NCBI GenBank assembly: GCA_030789695.1
Contig: CM061142.1
Coordinates: forward strand, 567,601,281-567,665,280
Length of the DNA stretch: 64,000 nucleotides
Reading direction: 5' to 3'
Source of the DNA: Scilla litardierei
Taxonomy: Eukaryota; Streptophyta; Magnoliopsida; Asparagales; Asparagaceae
Shown here: in pieces, positions 30,030 to 39,888 of the stretch
How the letters are laid out: each line of letters starts with the position of its first letter
Position numbering within the stretch: position 1 is the stretch's first letter
The notes under the pieces: generated by a model
What the model was told of the DNA's origin: nothing
Seen by the model: only the letters and a program-made list of their open reading frames with translations
Databases searched by the model: none
Made by a program: the position numbers and the translations under genes

Positions 30030-32449
30030 CTCCATATATCTCCTTGCTAGCGCCTCAGTGGACTGTCCCACTCGGAACGGAATGAAGTGCGCGGACTTGG
30101 TCAATCGATCTACGATCACCCAAATCGCGTCATTCTGCTTCGGACTCCGAGGTAGTCCAGTCACGAAATCCATAGTGATGTGTTGCCATTTCCACTCCGG
30201 AATCGGAATCGGTTGTAGCAACCCGGCCGAATGCTGATGCTCCGCCTTCACTTGCTGGCAAACCAAGCACTTGGCTACACTCCGAGCCACGCTCCTCTTC
30301 ATACCATGCCACCAAAAATTCAGACGAAGATCCTGGTACATCTTGGTGCCACCAGGATGCACAGAATACGGCGAACTGTGTGCCTCCACCATCAGCTCCT
30401 CTCTGATATCCCCAGCTGGCACACACAACCTGGCTCCAAACCTCAGCGAGCCATCCTCATGAATCAAAAAGTCAGTCCGCAGACCGGCTTCCACCATCTC
30501 CCGAATCCTCACCAGCTTCGGATCCTCAGCCTGGCCAGCCTTAATCCGATCCACGATCGTCGACTGTACCTGCATGTACATCAACGACGAAGCCTCTCCA
30601 GGGAGAGCAATCTCCACACCAGACTCGCAAAAATCCTGCTGCAATCTCCACTGCGAGGTCAAAATCATCACCGCTGGCAGCCTACTCAACGCATCCGGAA
30701 CCACATTCACCTTGCCAGGGTGAAACTGCAAATCAATATCATAATCCGCCATAAGCTCCAACCATCGACGCTGTCGCATGTTGAGCTCCTTCTGAGTGAA
30801 AATATACTTCAAGCTTTTGTGATCGGTGAAAATCTTCACTTTCTCACTCAGCAAGAAGTGCCTCCAAATCTTAAGAGCAAACACAACGGCAGCCAACTCC
30901 AAATCATGCGTCGGGTAATTCTTCTCATGAACCTTAAGCTGACGAGACGCATACGCCACAACGTGTCCGTGCTGATGCAACACGCAACTGAGACCCTTGC
31001 CAGAAGCATCGCAAAAGATCTCAAATCCACCGCTGCGATCAGGCACGACAAGAATAGGGGCAGTCGTCAACCTTTCCTTCAGAACACCAAAAGCACCCTC
31101 ACAATCACCCGACCAAACATAAGCAACATCCTTACGCGTCAACCTGGTCATCGGCTCAGCAATACGAGAAAAGTCCTTGATGAATCGCCGATAATAACCA
31201 GCAAGTCCAAGAAAACTCCGAATCTCAGACGCCGACGACGGAACAGGCCACTCCCTGATGGCCCGAATCTTCTCGGGATCCACTGAAATACCATCTCCAG
31301 TCACCACATGCCCGAGAAAAGCAACTCGATCCAGCCAAAACTCGCACTTCGAAAACTTAGCATACAAACGATGCTTCCTCAAAATCTCCAACACCGTCCT
31401 TAAGTGCGAGGCATGCTCTTCCTCCGACTTCGAATAGATCAGAATGTCGTCAATAAAGATAACGACAAACTTATCCAAAAAGTCGTAGAAAATCAGGTTC
31501 ATCAGATTCATGAAAACTGCGGGCGCGTTAGTTACGCCGAAAGGCATAACCACGAACTCATAGTGTCCATACTTCGTCCTGAACGCTGTCTTCGGAACAT
31601 CTCCCTTCTTCACCTTCAACTGATGGTAACCGCTCCTCAAATCCAATTTAGAAAACACCCTCGAACCTCCAAGCTGATCAAAAATATCATCGATGCGAGG
31701 CAACGGGTATTTATTCTTAATGGTCATCGCATTCAACTCCCGATAGTCCACGCACATGCGACGCGAACCATCCTTCTTCTTAACCAACAACACCGGTGCT
31801 CCCCACGGAGACACGCTAGGATTAATATAACCCTTCTGCAAAAGCTCATCCAACTGCTTCCGCAACTCTTCCAACTCTGCAGGTGCCATACGATACGGCG
31901 CCTTCAAAATCGGCTGCGCACCTGGAACAAGATCGATAGAAAATTCCAGAACTCGATCAGGCGGCAAACCAGACATCTCCTCGGGGAAGACGTCGCCAAA
32001 ATCACGCACCACAGCTGGCCACTCCAACTCCATCTGCATAGCCACAGCCTCCACCGGCCCGGCCCGAAATCTGACAGGACCAAGCGAACTGCTACCACGA
32101 CTGAACTCAAACACTGGATGTCCAGGAATCTCGAACACCACCTTCTTCCTCCGACAGTCGATCGTAGCATAGAAGCTCGCAAGCCAGTCCATCCCAAGAA
32201 CTGCATCATAGTTGATGATGTCGTGGACAATGAAATCAGCGAAAAGCTCATGTCCACAGACCACCAACGAGCAAGAATTGCAACCACGATGCACCGAGAC
32301 CACACCATTCCCTGTAACAATATTCCAACTCTTGGGGAGAGGGGACGTCGACAAGGAATGCCTCTCCACGAAGCTCCGAGAAATAATACACATCGATGCA
32401 CCAGAGTCAAAGAGGACTCGTGCAGGAAATGTGCACACCAAAATCACAC
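30030..32449 (-). CDS. pol exon 2: protease, RT, RNase H, start of integrase
   Basis: The frame enters at the 3' splice site at 32449. In residues counted from the codon at 32447: aspartic protease with LFDSGAS (12-18), RT with VDYRELN (234), LDLRSGYHQ (268) and the catalytic FIDD (331-334), RNase H with FCDASGKG (478) and FTDHKSL, then integrase with an HHCC-type zinc finger (ending CLVC) and the first catalytic aspartate in ITMDFVTG. The exon ends ARRYME at the next donor. No frameshift or stop occurs in 2.4 kb. It acts in the virus-like particle to copy and integrate the element. Confidence 0.9.
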
Positions 32450-32562
32450 CTAATCAAGCAATTAACAATCAAACCCTAGTCTAGCAAACAACCATGTTCA
32501 AGCAACAACAAAATCTAACAATCAAAACCAGCTAGGAAAGTAACAGCTAGATTGGGGATTAC
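32450..32562 (-). other. 113-nt GT-AG intron between gag and protease
   Basis: Donor GCAG|GTAATC, acceptor TTGATTAG|GTGTG, phase 1. If retained, gag gains about a dozen residues and stops. If spliced, gag and protease join in frame, with a short hydrophobic strand just before LFDSGAS as usual in Ty3/gypsy proteases. The intron is T-rich and the same size in the diverged copy (9640-9752). Confidence 0.78.
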
Positions 32563-33694
32563 CTGCGATAACCTCATCCACAGCCGCGCTCTCCGCAGCG
32601 GTCATCAGAAAAGCCTGCCTCCTCGGCGGAACAGCCTGCCGAAAAGCCTGCCCCTGCGGAACAAGAGCTGCTCCACGGCCAGCAGGAACAGACACTCGCT
32701 GCTGCAACGGCTGTACTGCAACAGGAGCCCTCCGCAGCTGACCCGCATGCCGACAATCCTTCGCGATATGAGAAGCATAACCGCAAACCAGGCACTGGCC
32801 CAAAAACTTCCGACACTGATCCTTGATGTGGCCAGGCTTGCCGCAGAAATGGCAAGTCTTCAGAATAGGCCCTCCTGGCCTCTTAAACTGAGCGGACTGA
32901 TTAGGCCTGAATCCAGGTCTAACCACAGCTCTCGCCTGTTCCACAGGCCTCTTCCCAGCACCAACCACAGACCCTCTCCTCTGGTTCACGAGCAGCTCCT
33001 GCCTCTTGGCAGCTACCAGAACCTTCTGATAAGATTCCCGATCATAGGAGGTCACAAAACTCTGGAGCTCCGAAGCAAGCCCCTGCAGGAACCTCTGAGC
33101 TCTCTCCTCAGCGTCCTGCACCATCTTCGGTGCAAACCGACTCAGCCTCATGAACTCTTGGTGATACATGTCCACCGACGAGTTCCCCTGCTTCAGATCA
33201 ATAAAACGCTGCAGCATCTCCTCTCTGGCAGCCTTCGGGAAGAACTCACCCTCAAATCTGGCTTTGAAGGTAGCCCAAGCTATCGGCTCCACCAACAACT
33301 TCTCTTCTGCATCCCACCAATTCCTGGCGTTATCCTTCAGCTGCCTCTTCGCCAAATCAACCCATCCAGCCGGGGTGATCTTGGCCATCTTCAGATTGTC
33401 GTCGACGTTCCGAATCCACTCATCGGCCGCCAGAGGACCCTCAGAACCATCAAAATATGCGGGACCCAGCTCCCGAAATTGCTTCGCTCCTGGCTCAGAG
33501 CGAGGAACATCCGGAAGAGCCCGGGCAGCTCGAGCAGGTGGAGCATTCTGGACTTGCAGAAGCACGCCCTGCTGCACTTGCATCATCTGCAGCATCATCC
33601 GCATCATCTCACCGCTGGTGGGTTCCCGCTCAGGCTCCTCATCATGAGGGAGCGCACCACTACCCCCACCACGGGTGAAACGCCTTCCTGCCAT
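32563..33694 (-). CDS. gag (exon 1 of the gag-pol gene)
   Basis: Starts at the ATG at 33694 (MAGRRFTRGG), the first ATG after the leader and conserved in the older copy. Residues about 72-215 form the retrotransposon gag capsid domain (FRELGPAYFDG, RNWWDAEEK, YHQEFMRLSRFAPKM). Two CCHC zinc knuckles lie at 281-294 (CHFCGKPGHIKDQC) and 301-314 (CLVCGYASHIAKDC), and a basic, glutamine-rich spacer follows. Gag packages the RNA. Without splicing it ends as a 390-residue protein. With both introns removed the total is 1484 codons, close to the usual size of this type of polyprotein. Confidence 0.9.
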
Positions 33695-33839
33695 CTAATG
33701 ACACGGAAAACAAATCAGATTAGACTCATAGCTTATGACTCGGACGACGAACTTAATTTATTGGACATTCAAATATTATTATTGCTATTCCAAAAATCGC
33801 AGTTACAGAAGGAGACCTGCATGGGCCACCACTAAAACC
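33695..33839 (-). other. Leader of the chromovirus-like element
   Basis: 145 bp between 5' LTR and gag. The bases next to the LTR read GGTTTTAGTGGTGGCCC on the - strand. I could not assign a tRNA. Confidence 0.6.
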
Positions 33840-35533
33840 TGTCACGACCCGCTTCCCTAAAATGCAGGCGAGACATGAAAAGGTCCGCACGATTGTGGAG
33901 CTGTGAAGCCCCAAACCCGATAAGCGTGCACAATACATAAACAGGTCCCTGTAACTACGACAGAATAACAATAATAACACAAGGGGAGACTGAAATAAAA
34001 TTCCACATCTCACAAATCGTCCAACATCAACAAAAGTCCAACATCCAGAAAAGCCACCAGGCTAAAAGAAAAGAGTCTAAAGGCCCAGAACAAGGCCAAC
34101 AAGGAAACGACATAACAAAATATAGGTGCTACGCACCGATAACAAAACAACTGTCTAACAAAAGTAAAACACAACGAAGACACTAGGACTGGTCCCCAGT
34201 GTCCACGTACTCCCCGTCAAACACAAGCTCGGGCTCGGCGTCAGCAAACACCTCGTCCTCAACGAGGTACTCAGGCTCGGGATCTAACATGTGTCACCCA
34301 AAGGAGTAAAGGGGCACATGTCAGCAAGTCTAAAAGACTTGGGCAAGGAAACTGAAAGTAAGGCAACTAGCAACCTAGCAGTTTAGTATGATGCATGGCA
34401 TGGCAGTTATAACATGAGTGCACAATTTAAAACATGGCAAGACAGTTTGTACAAGAGAACAATCATCGGGACAAGACAAGACAAGACAAGACAAGAGTAG
34501 CCACGCTACTATCAATCTCAATCAATTCACATTTTGTAGATGTTTGCGCCCTTCGCTGAATGGCTAGCATATCAGTCCGATCGGCCCCAAACACTACCCC
34601 ACCCCAAAGAGTTTACGCCTTACAACTGCAGTTGTTGATCAAACAGACTCCCAGTTGAATGGCCCCTTAACCCTCACCCCATCCCGCACTAAACAAGCCA
34701 GGGTCCCTGAACATGAGCCCAGCAAGTGAGCCAGGGTTGCCCCGCACGGGAGCTTGTTTCTTAGTTCACAATTCAATATCGAGCGTTGGGGTTTCCAACT
34801 ACAGGGCTCGCTTCTGGAACACGAGCCAGGTAACACAAGTAGTGTAGCAAAGCTACGCAATCACGGGATCACCAAAACAATGCAATGACATGACATTTAA
34901 TTTGCGTACCGTTAATGGAAAGTAAACATGACATGGTATTTGTGCAACATGCTAAAAGTCGGAACTAGCTTCGTTGTCAAGCTAGTTCCCCAATTTGCGC
35001 CTAGGCAAGTATCATTTCGTCGCCTAGCCTCTTTTACGCCTACAACATGCAAATGGCCTAAAACATGGCCTAAACCCTAGGTGGCAAGTTTCACTTGCCT
35101 AGCACCGGGGATTGCGACTACTTCGTCACACGGATGCTATCTACGGGGGAAATCGCTGTTAAGGGGGAAACAAACACCAAACACATGAAATTAATTAGGG
35201 TTTTCACAAAATTATAAATAAGCTATGAAAACAACGGTAGATCGATTTCTTACCGAGAGAAGGCGGAAGAAACACTCCGGGGAACCCTAGGATCAGATCT
35301 GGAGGAGATTGGAGAAGCTTGGGGAAACTAGGGTTTTGGGGGATTTGGGGATTTTGATGGGTTTTGATGGAGATTTTGGGGAAGATGAGAGGTGGAATGA
35401 GTGAATGGATGGATTGGATGATGGATTTGAGGCTTGGAATGGAGAAATGAAGCTTGGAGGAAGATGGGGGCTGAAGGGGGAAGTTTTTAGGGTTTTGGGT
35501 CGTGTTGGAGAAGAAGAAGTCGAATGGGTTGGG

Positions 35534-35541
35534 TTTAAATA
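35534..35541 (-). promoter_or_regulatory. TATA-like box (5' LTR)
   Basis: TATTTAAA on the - strand; expected core promoter of the genomic RNA. Confidence 0.58.
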
Positions 35542-35584
35542 GGCTAGGCTGGCGGCTGCCCAGAAATTAGGGTTTTAACACTGG

Positions 35585-36001
35585 TTAGTCGGTCAAAGAG
35601 CAACCACTGACCGACTAGTTTGGCAACTAGTCGGTCGGTCGACCAACGCAGACCGACTAAGTGTAAACAGTAACTCTTGAACGAAAATAGGATTCTAGAG
35701 TTAGTCGGTCCATGAACAAGTACTGACCGACTAGTTTGGCATCTAGTCGGTCGATGAACGTTCTTAGACCGACTAAGAGTAAACAGTAACTGATACAAAA
35801 ATAAGATGATGAGTTAGTCGGTTCAAGAAGCATTGCTGACCGACTAGTTTGCAACCTAGTCGGTCAACCAACGTTCTTAGACCGACTAACGATAAACAGT
35901 AACTCCTGAGAAATTTAGAAAGCTAACTAGTCGGTCCAAGAAGGATTGCCGACCGACTGGATCGTCATCTAGTCGGTCGGTGGCCCTTCTTACACCGGCT
36001 A
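35585..36001. repeat. GACCGACTAG palindrome array (5' LTR)
   Basis: Nearly identical to 28322-28740. Confidence 0.85.
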
Positions 36002-36276
36002 ATGAGCACAGAAAGTACCGATACGGAGCGCGGGGCCCCGGGATCGATTCCTATGACTCCTAGGCTTGATCTAACAGTTAGATACGACCGTTATGAAGTC
36101 CGTCACGAGTGACATACTTCGAAATCGACAATCCTAAGGAAGAAGCGAGAAAATACGACGAATCGATCGAAAATGAAATCTACGGAGACGAAAACCACAC
36201 AAGAGGAGAAAATCCACCAAAACATATATTATAATATATAAAATCCAGATATATGAAAAGCAGTCGTTACAAACAG

Positions 36277-37095
36277 ATTCAATGAATCTGTCCGTTGACA
36301 GCTGGTAGTCGACCCCCAACTTTGGTAGTCGATTCCCAGAGCAATTTCTGAGAAAATCTGCTATAGCTGGTAGTCGACTCCTAACTTTGGTAGTCGACTC
36401 CCAGAGAATTTTCCTGAGAAAATCTGCTACTGATAGTCAACTCTTGGGTGTTTGGTAGTTGACTCCTTCTTGAAAAGTGATTTTCTCAAGAAGTTTTCCT
36501 CTCATATCTCTGAAAATAAGTTTATATAATAATACTATTAATTTAAAAACATTTTCAAAATTATTTTTGTGTGTGTGCATATTCTTTCTTGGCTTTGACA
36601 TAATCCTAAGAAAAATGAAAATCAACTCACACACTAGACTCTATGAAGAGCTTGAAGCCATGATTGAGCTTGAGCTGGTTGCATAGGCTTCACTTGAGTT
36701 TGAGCTCCTCTTTAGCTTGAGCTTGAGCACAGTCTTTGAGTTTCATCTTTGAGCTCCACGCTTCAGCTTCAAGATGTAGATGTGGAATTTGAGCTCAATC
36801 CATCTTCATCTTCTATATGTGTAGTTACAATCCTTCTTGTTGACTTCATTTGAACTTGACTTGATTTGTTCCGTACACATTTGCTCCTAGCCTTCTTTGA
36901 TTTGTTTGGTCTGTCACATTTGAGCTCCCTTAATTTGAGCTCCTTCATTCATGACTCTTATTTGTGCAATGCATCTTTGCTTCATAAACTATATTAAACA
37001 TATATTTCATGTACACAAACTCAATGAAAATATTAATAGCATAATATGTTGCTCATCATCAAAATAACCACGGGGTGGAGACCCAATATCCAACA
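36277..37095 (-). repeat. 5' LTR of copia B, outer part
   Basis: Continues 25654-26576 after the nested element and matches 22813-23593. It holds five AGTCGACT palindromes (36301-36470) against four in the other LTR, so the array differs in copy number between the two LTRs. Confidence 0.85.
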
Positions 37096-37138
37096 GTTAG
37101 AACTCATTAAAACTCAAAATGGAGTTTTTCAGGATCAA

Positions 37139-37490
37139 CCAGGCGCCTAGTGCATGGCCATTAGACACCTGGCTTGCACATTTTAGAGCTCATTCTAAAC
37201 CCTAAGCCAGACATACGCCTGAAGCTATATTCCCAGGCGTTTACATAGGGCATCAGACGCATGTGTGATGACCTTCTGACGTCTAGCCATTTATGACCAA
37301 AATTTACATTAGATCAAATTCTACAGTCTGAATGATCAGACGTATGTAGCTATGGAACCAGACGTCTGCACATTAGTCAAGGCGTCTGGGAAGCCTTATA
37401 CAGACGTCCGGTACTAGCCATTACACTCATTCTGCTATCCCATCATCACAAAGAACCAGGCGCCTGTCAGGTCTTCTCCAGGTGTTTGGC
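37139..37490. repeat. CAGACGTCTG / CAGGCGCCTG palindromes in the copia C LTR
   Basis: A dozen or so decayed copies: CCAGGCGCCTAG, GCGTCTGG, CAGACGTCTGC, CAGACGTCCGG, CCAGGCGCCTG. Two related palindromic cores (GACGTC and GGCGCC) alternate. They lie upstream of the TATA box. Confidence 0.7.
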
Positions 37491-37563
37491 GACTAGGATT
37501 TCTGACCATTAAGAGCCGTTTACAACATTTAATGCTTGGGATTTTGGTGGGATTCTTTGAGCT

Positions 37564-37571
37564 TATAAATA
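37564..37571 (+). promoter_or_regulatory. TATA box in the copia C LTR
   Basis: TATAAATA followed by GGGC; about 75 bp after the palindromes. Confidence 0.6.
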
Positions 37572-37851
37572 GGGCTTTTATGGCTTGACTTTAGAACTCT
37601 TGGAACTATTACAAATCATTAAATCTCCTCTTCTAGTGCATTTAAAGTTCATCAAGCACTCAAGACCTAATCTCAACAACTTGTCCCCGAAGCTTTAAAA
37701 GCTCAATCTTCAAGAAAGCTTTGCTTCTCTCTTGAGACAAGTAGAAAGTGCTTTCATTTCATTTATTAGAGCACTACACACACCTCTTTGTCTTATTCTA
37801 GTAAGTGCATATTGAAGGCATAGAGTTGTGTAAATTGATTTTATATTGAAG

Positions 37852-37855
<4 letters not shown>

Positions 37856-37933
<78 letters not shown>
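37856..37933. repeat. (CT)n microsatellite
   Basis: About 38 CT repeats within the copia C LTR, downstream of its TATA box. Confidence 0.95.
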
Positions 37934-37935
<2 letters not shown>

Positions 37936-37946
37936 TTGAGATTACT

Positions 37947-37989
37947 CTCGGTTTGTGAGCGTGGACCATTCCCGGTTTGTGAGAAGTGG
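37947..37989 (+). repeat. Constant-loop hairpins in the copia C LTR
   Basis: CTC, loop GGTTTGT, GAG (37947-37959) and CCATTCCC, loop GGTTTGT, GAGAAGTGG (37966-37989, two mismatches or bulges). Same loop as in copia A, different stems. Confidence 0.6.
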
Positions 37990-38325
37990 TGTTAAAGGTT
38001 GTATTGGATTTACACTTGCCGGAATTTGGCAAGTGGGATATTAGTGGATACTAATCTCTAGTGGGTTTGTTAGTGGGTTGCATGACGTGCGTTTATATTT
38101 CATATATTTACGTTTTCTTGTTTTTCCGTATTTTACCGTCGTCTTTTATTCATTTTCTCGTGTTTTCTTGTGTTTTCTTGTTTTATTTCTCTTTTCCGTA
38201 TTTTCCGTGTTTTGCAGGAGTTTGCTGGCATTTGGGGCGTAAAACGATGATATCATGTGTCCCCGGAGCAACGGGAGGAGTCACGCGTGATCCAGGGGGT
38301 CAAACGACGAAGATTGCATCTTTCA

Positions 38326-38725
38326 GCCCCTCACCCGGTCGGTTGGTCATCTCCAACCGATCGGGTGATGCACGCGTGCACCACCCGGACGCAGCTTGGA
38401 GCTCACGAGAAGTCACCCGGTCGGTTCAGCGACCGGGTCAGAAGCTCAAAGTCTCTGGAAATTCGAAGCTGATTTCCAACCGATCGGGTGACCTTCACCC
38501 GATCGGTTCACCTGTAGCCGAATTTCAACAGCCAAGACTCAAAGTTCCAACCGGTATCCTCACCCGGTCCGCACCAAGATCCAACCGGTCGGCACCAAGA
38601 TCCAACGGACCGCACCAAGTATCAACCGACCGGTTCATACTGACCGGGTGAAACCCCCGCATTGCGATGTGATTTTGTGAAGCGGCTCACCCGACCGGTT
38701 GACTTGTCAACCGATCGGGTGATGT
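38326..38725. repeat. CACCCGGTCGG / CCGATCGGGTG palindrome array (5' LTR)
   Basis: Mirror-ordered copies such as CACCCGGTCGGTTGG then CCAACCGATCGGGTG, and CACCCGATCGGTT. The two arm types can pair with each other or self-pair. The same motifs recur inside the element at 42822-43164. Confidence 0.85.
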
Positions 38726-38732
38726 TGTTTTC

Positions 38733-38740
38733 TATAAATA
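38733..38740 (+). promoter_or_regulatory. TATA box in the Athila B 5' LTR
   Basis: TATAAATA directly after the last palindrome; identical at 49023-49030 in the 3' LTR. Confidence 0.65.
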
Positions 38741-39241
38741 GAACCCTAGGTTTCCCAGATTCGGGAGTTGGTTATTTTTTACTGTTTTCTTCATTTTGTG
38801 ACGGCTGTAATTTCCTAGTTTTTGTAAGTTTTCGGATCTTTGTAAAACTTTAGTATTATCTTAATTGCTTTACTACCTTTGCATTCCTATTGTCTGATTA
38901 TGATTTTGACGGTTCATTTTCATTTAGATCGCTTTTTAATGAATATTTGTGAGTAGTTCCCTAATCCGGGGTTTTGGCGGAAACCCCTTCGGAGGCTCTT
39001 CCCGATGCGTCCATAGGGTTAGGAAATTGATAGGGATTAGGAATCTAACGGTTACGCGGGGTGTTTTATTGTCATCGGCGGGAAAAAGACCGCCTTTGAC
39101 CGTCGGGCCAAGGGGGAATAAACTTGGCGGTTGACTCCCTAGCCATAGCTCACGCCTTTAGCGTAGACGCCGAATCCTAGCGCGCGGGAGCGACAGGACG
39201 AGACGTTGGGAGTTATCATTGCGAGCTTAGTGCTCCCGGAG

Positions 39242-39281
39242 TCGATCAGTGATAATGGACACGGGAGTGCCCACTGATCGA
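39242..39281 (+). other. Stem-loop in the Athila B LTR
   Basis: TCGATCAGTG and CACTGATCGA around a 20-base loop; kept in the 3' LTR at 49532-49571, where one loop base has changed. Confidence 0.7.
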
Positions 39282-39682
39282 ACCCGGGAAGTCCGGCGTA
39301 TCATCCTGGGCACCGACCAGAATATCGGGCCCATGGGATGCCGGTACCACTTTTAGAGGCAACGTCTCACCATTAGACCCTAATTTCGATCGCCATCCTA
39401 CCCGTAGGCCGTATCGGCGAGAGTCGCTCGTTGGGGTGGAAACCAAAGTCCCGGGTTTTATTTTCATATTGTTTATACCTCGCTTTCCTTTACCGTGACA
39501 ACCCATCATTCGATCTGGGCTAGCTCGCCCACGGGGTGATTTTGGTCCTCTTTGACACAAGCACATCCTCGCCTCCCTGTGTTCGACCCCCAAGCCACAC
39601 TACAACACCGTGCGCTTGCGGTTACAAATATTTAGATTTCCGCGCCCCCGTTCGCACCGAGTCGGGGCACCGGTCAAGTTTA

Positions 39683-39700
39683 TGGCGCCGCTGTCGGGGA
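39683..39700 (+). other. Primer binding site of Athila B
   Basis: TGGCGCCGCTGTCGGGGA, six bases after the LTR. TGGCGCCG...CGGGGA is the usual primer site of Athila elements. Confidence 0.85.
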
Positions 39701-39888
39701 GGCAACGTGCTTGATTCTTTTAGGATCTCATGAACCCTAGTGTCTAGCTCTTATCCCTACCTCGTGATAATTTTCGCATTCTTCCCTTTTCCTTTTTATT
39801 TTCTCATTCTTATTTCTATTTTTATTTTTATTTCTAACCTTATCTGTTTCTTTCCCACTTGTCGCTTCACGGGTGTTTGTTGTTTTTC

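Larger units (their letters stand above)
26577..36271 (-). mobile_element. Nearly intact chromovirus-like (Tekay/Del-type) Ty3/gypsy element
   Basis: 9695 bp with TGT...ACA LTRs, duplication AACAG on both sides (26572-26576, 36272-36276) and the empty site preserved in the other copia B LTR near 22812. Two LTRs of 2432 bp each differ at roughly 17 positions by eye. gag, protease, RT, RNase H and integrase are all present and open once two short GT-AG introns are removed. This is the best candidate in the window for an autonomous, recently active element. Confidence 0.92.
33840..36271 (-). repeat. 5' LTR of the chromovirus-like element
   Basis: 2432 bp, TGTAACGACTGC to GGGTCGTGACA on the - strand. 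It has the same internal features as the 3' LTR: hairpin (34961-34989), TATA-like box (35534-35541), palindrome array (35585-36001). Confidence 0.92.
21896..37095 (-). mobile_element. copia B: gag-only LTR element (TR-GAG type) with a nested insertion
   Basis: 3' LTR 21896-23593, 2.06 kb internal region, 5' LTR 25654-26576 plus 36277-37095 (split by the chromovirus-like element). The primer site reads TGGTATCAAAGC on the - strand, two bases from the LTR; the tract is AAAAGGGGGAGAA. The duplication is GTTGG (21891-21895) against GTTAG (37096-37100). The internal region has gag but no protease, integrase or RT, so it depends on enzymes in trans. This fits the TR-GAG class of non-autonomous plant elements. 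Confidence 0.85.
37101..38082 (+). repeat. copia C LTR, segment 2 of 3
   Basis: Continues from 21895. It contains a palindrome array (37139-37490), TATA box (37564), (CT)n run (37856-37933) and two GGTTTGT-loop hairpins (37947-37989), in nearly the order of the copia A LTR. It ends at the TTGCA target (38078-38082) of Athila B and continues at 49972. Confidence 0.7.
38083..39676 (+). repeat. 5' LTR of Athila B
   Basis: 1594 bp, TGACGTGCG to GGCACCGGTCA. Palindrome array 38326-38725, TATA box 38733, a 10-bp stem-loop (TCGATCAGTG / CACTGATCGA, 39242-39281) and the shared GTGCGCTTGCGG phrase. Confidence 0.92.

Noticed and set aside
30231..32453. Long + strand ORFs opposite pol (351 and 349 codons), and 32552-33835 opposite gag
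   Set aside because: The - strand has all the RT, RNase H, integrase and gag motifs; the + strand products have none and the same shadow recurs opposite the older copy.
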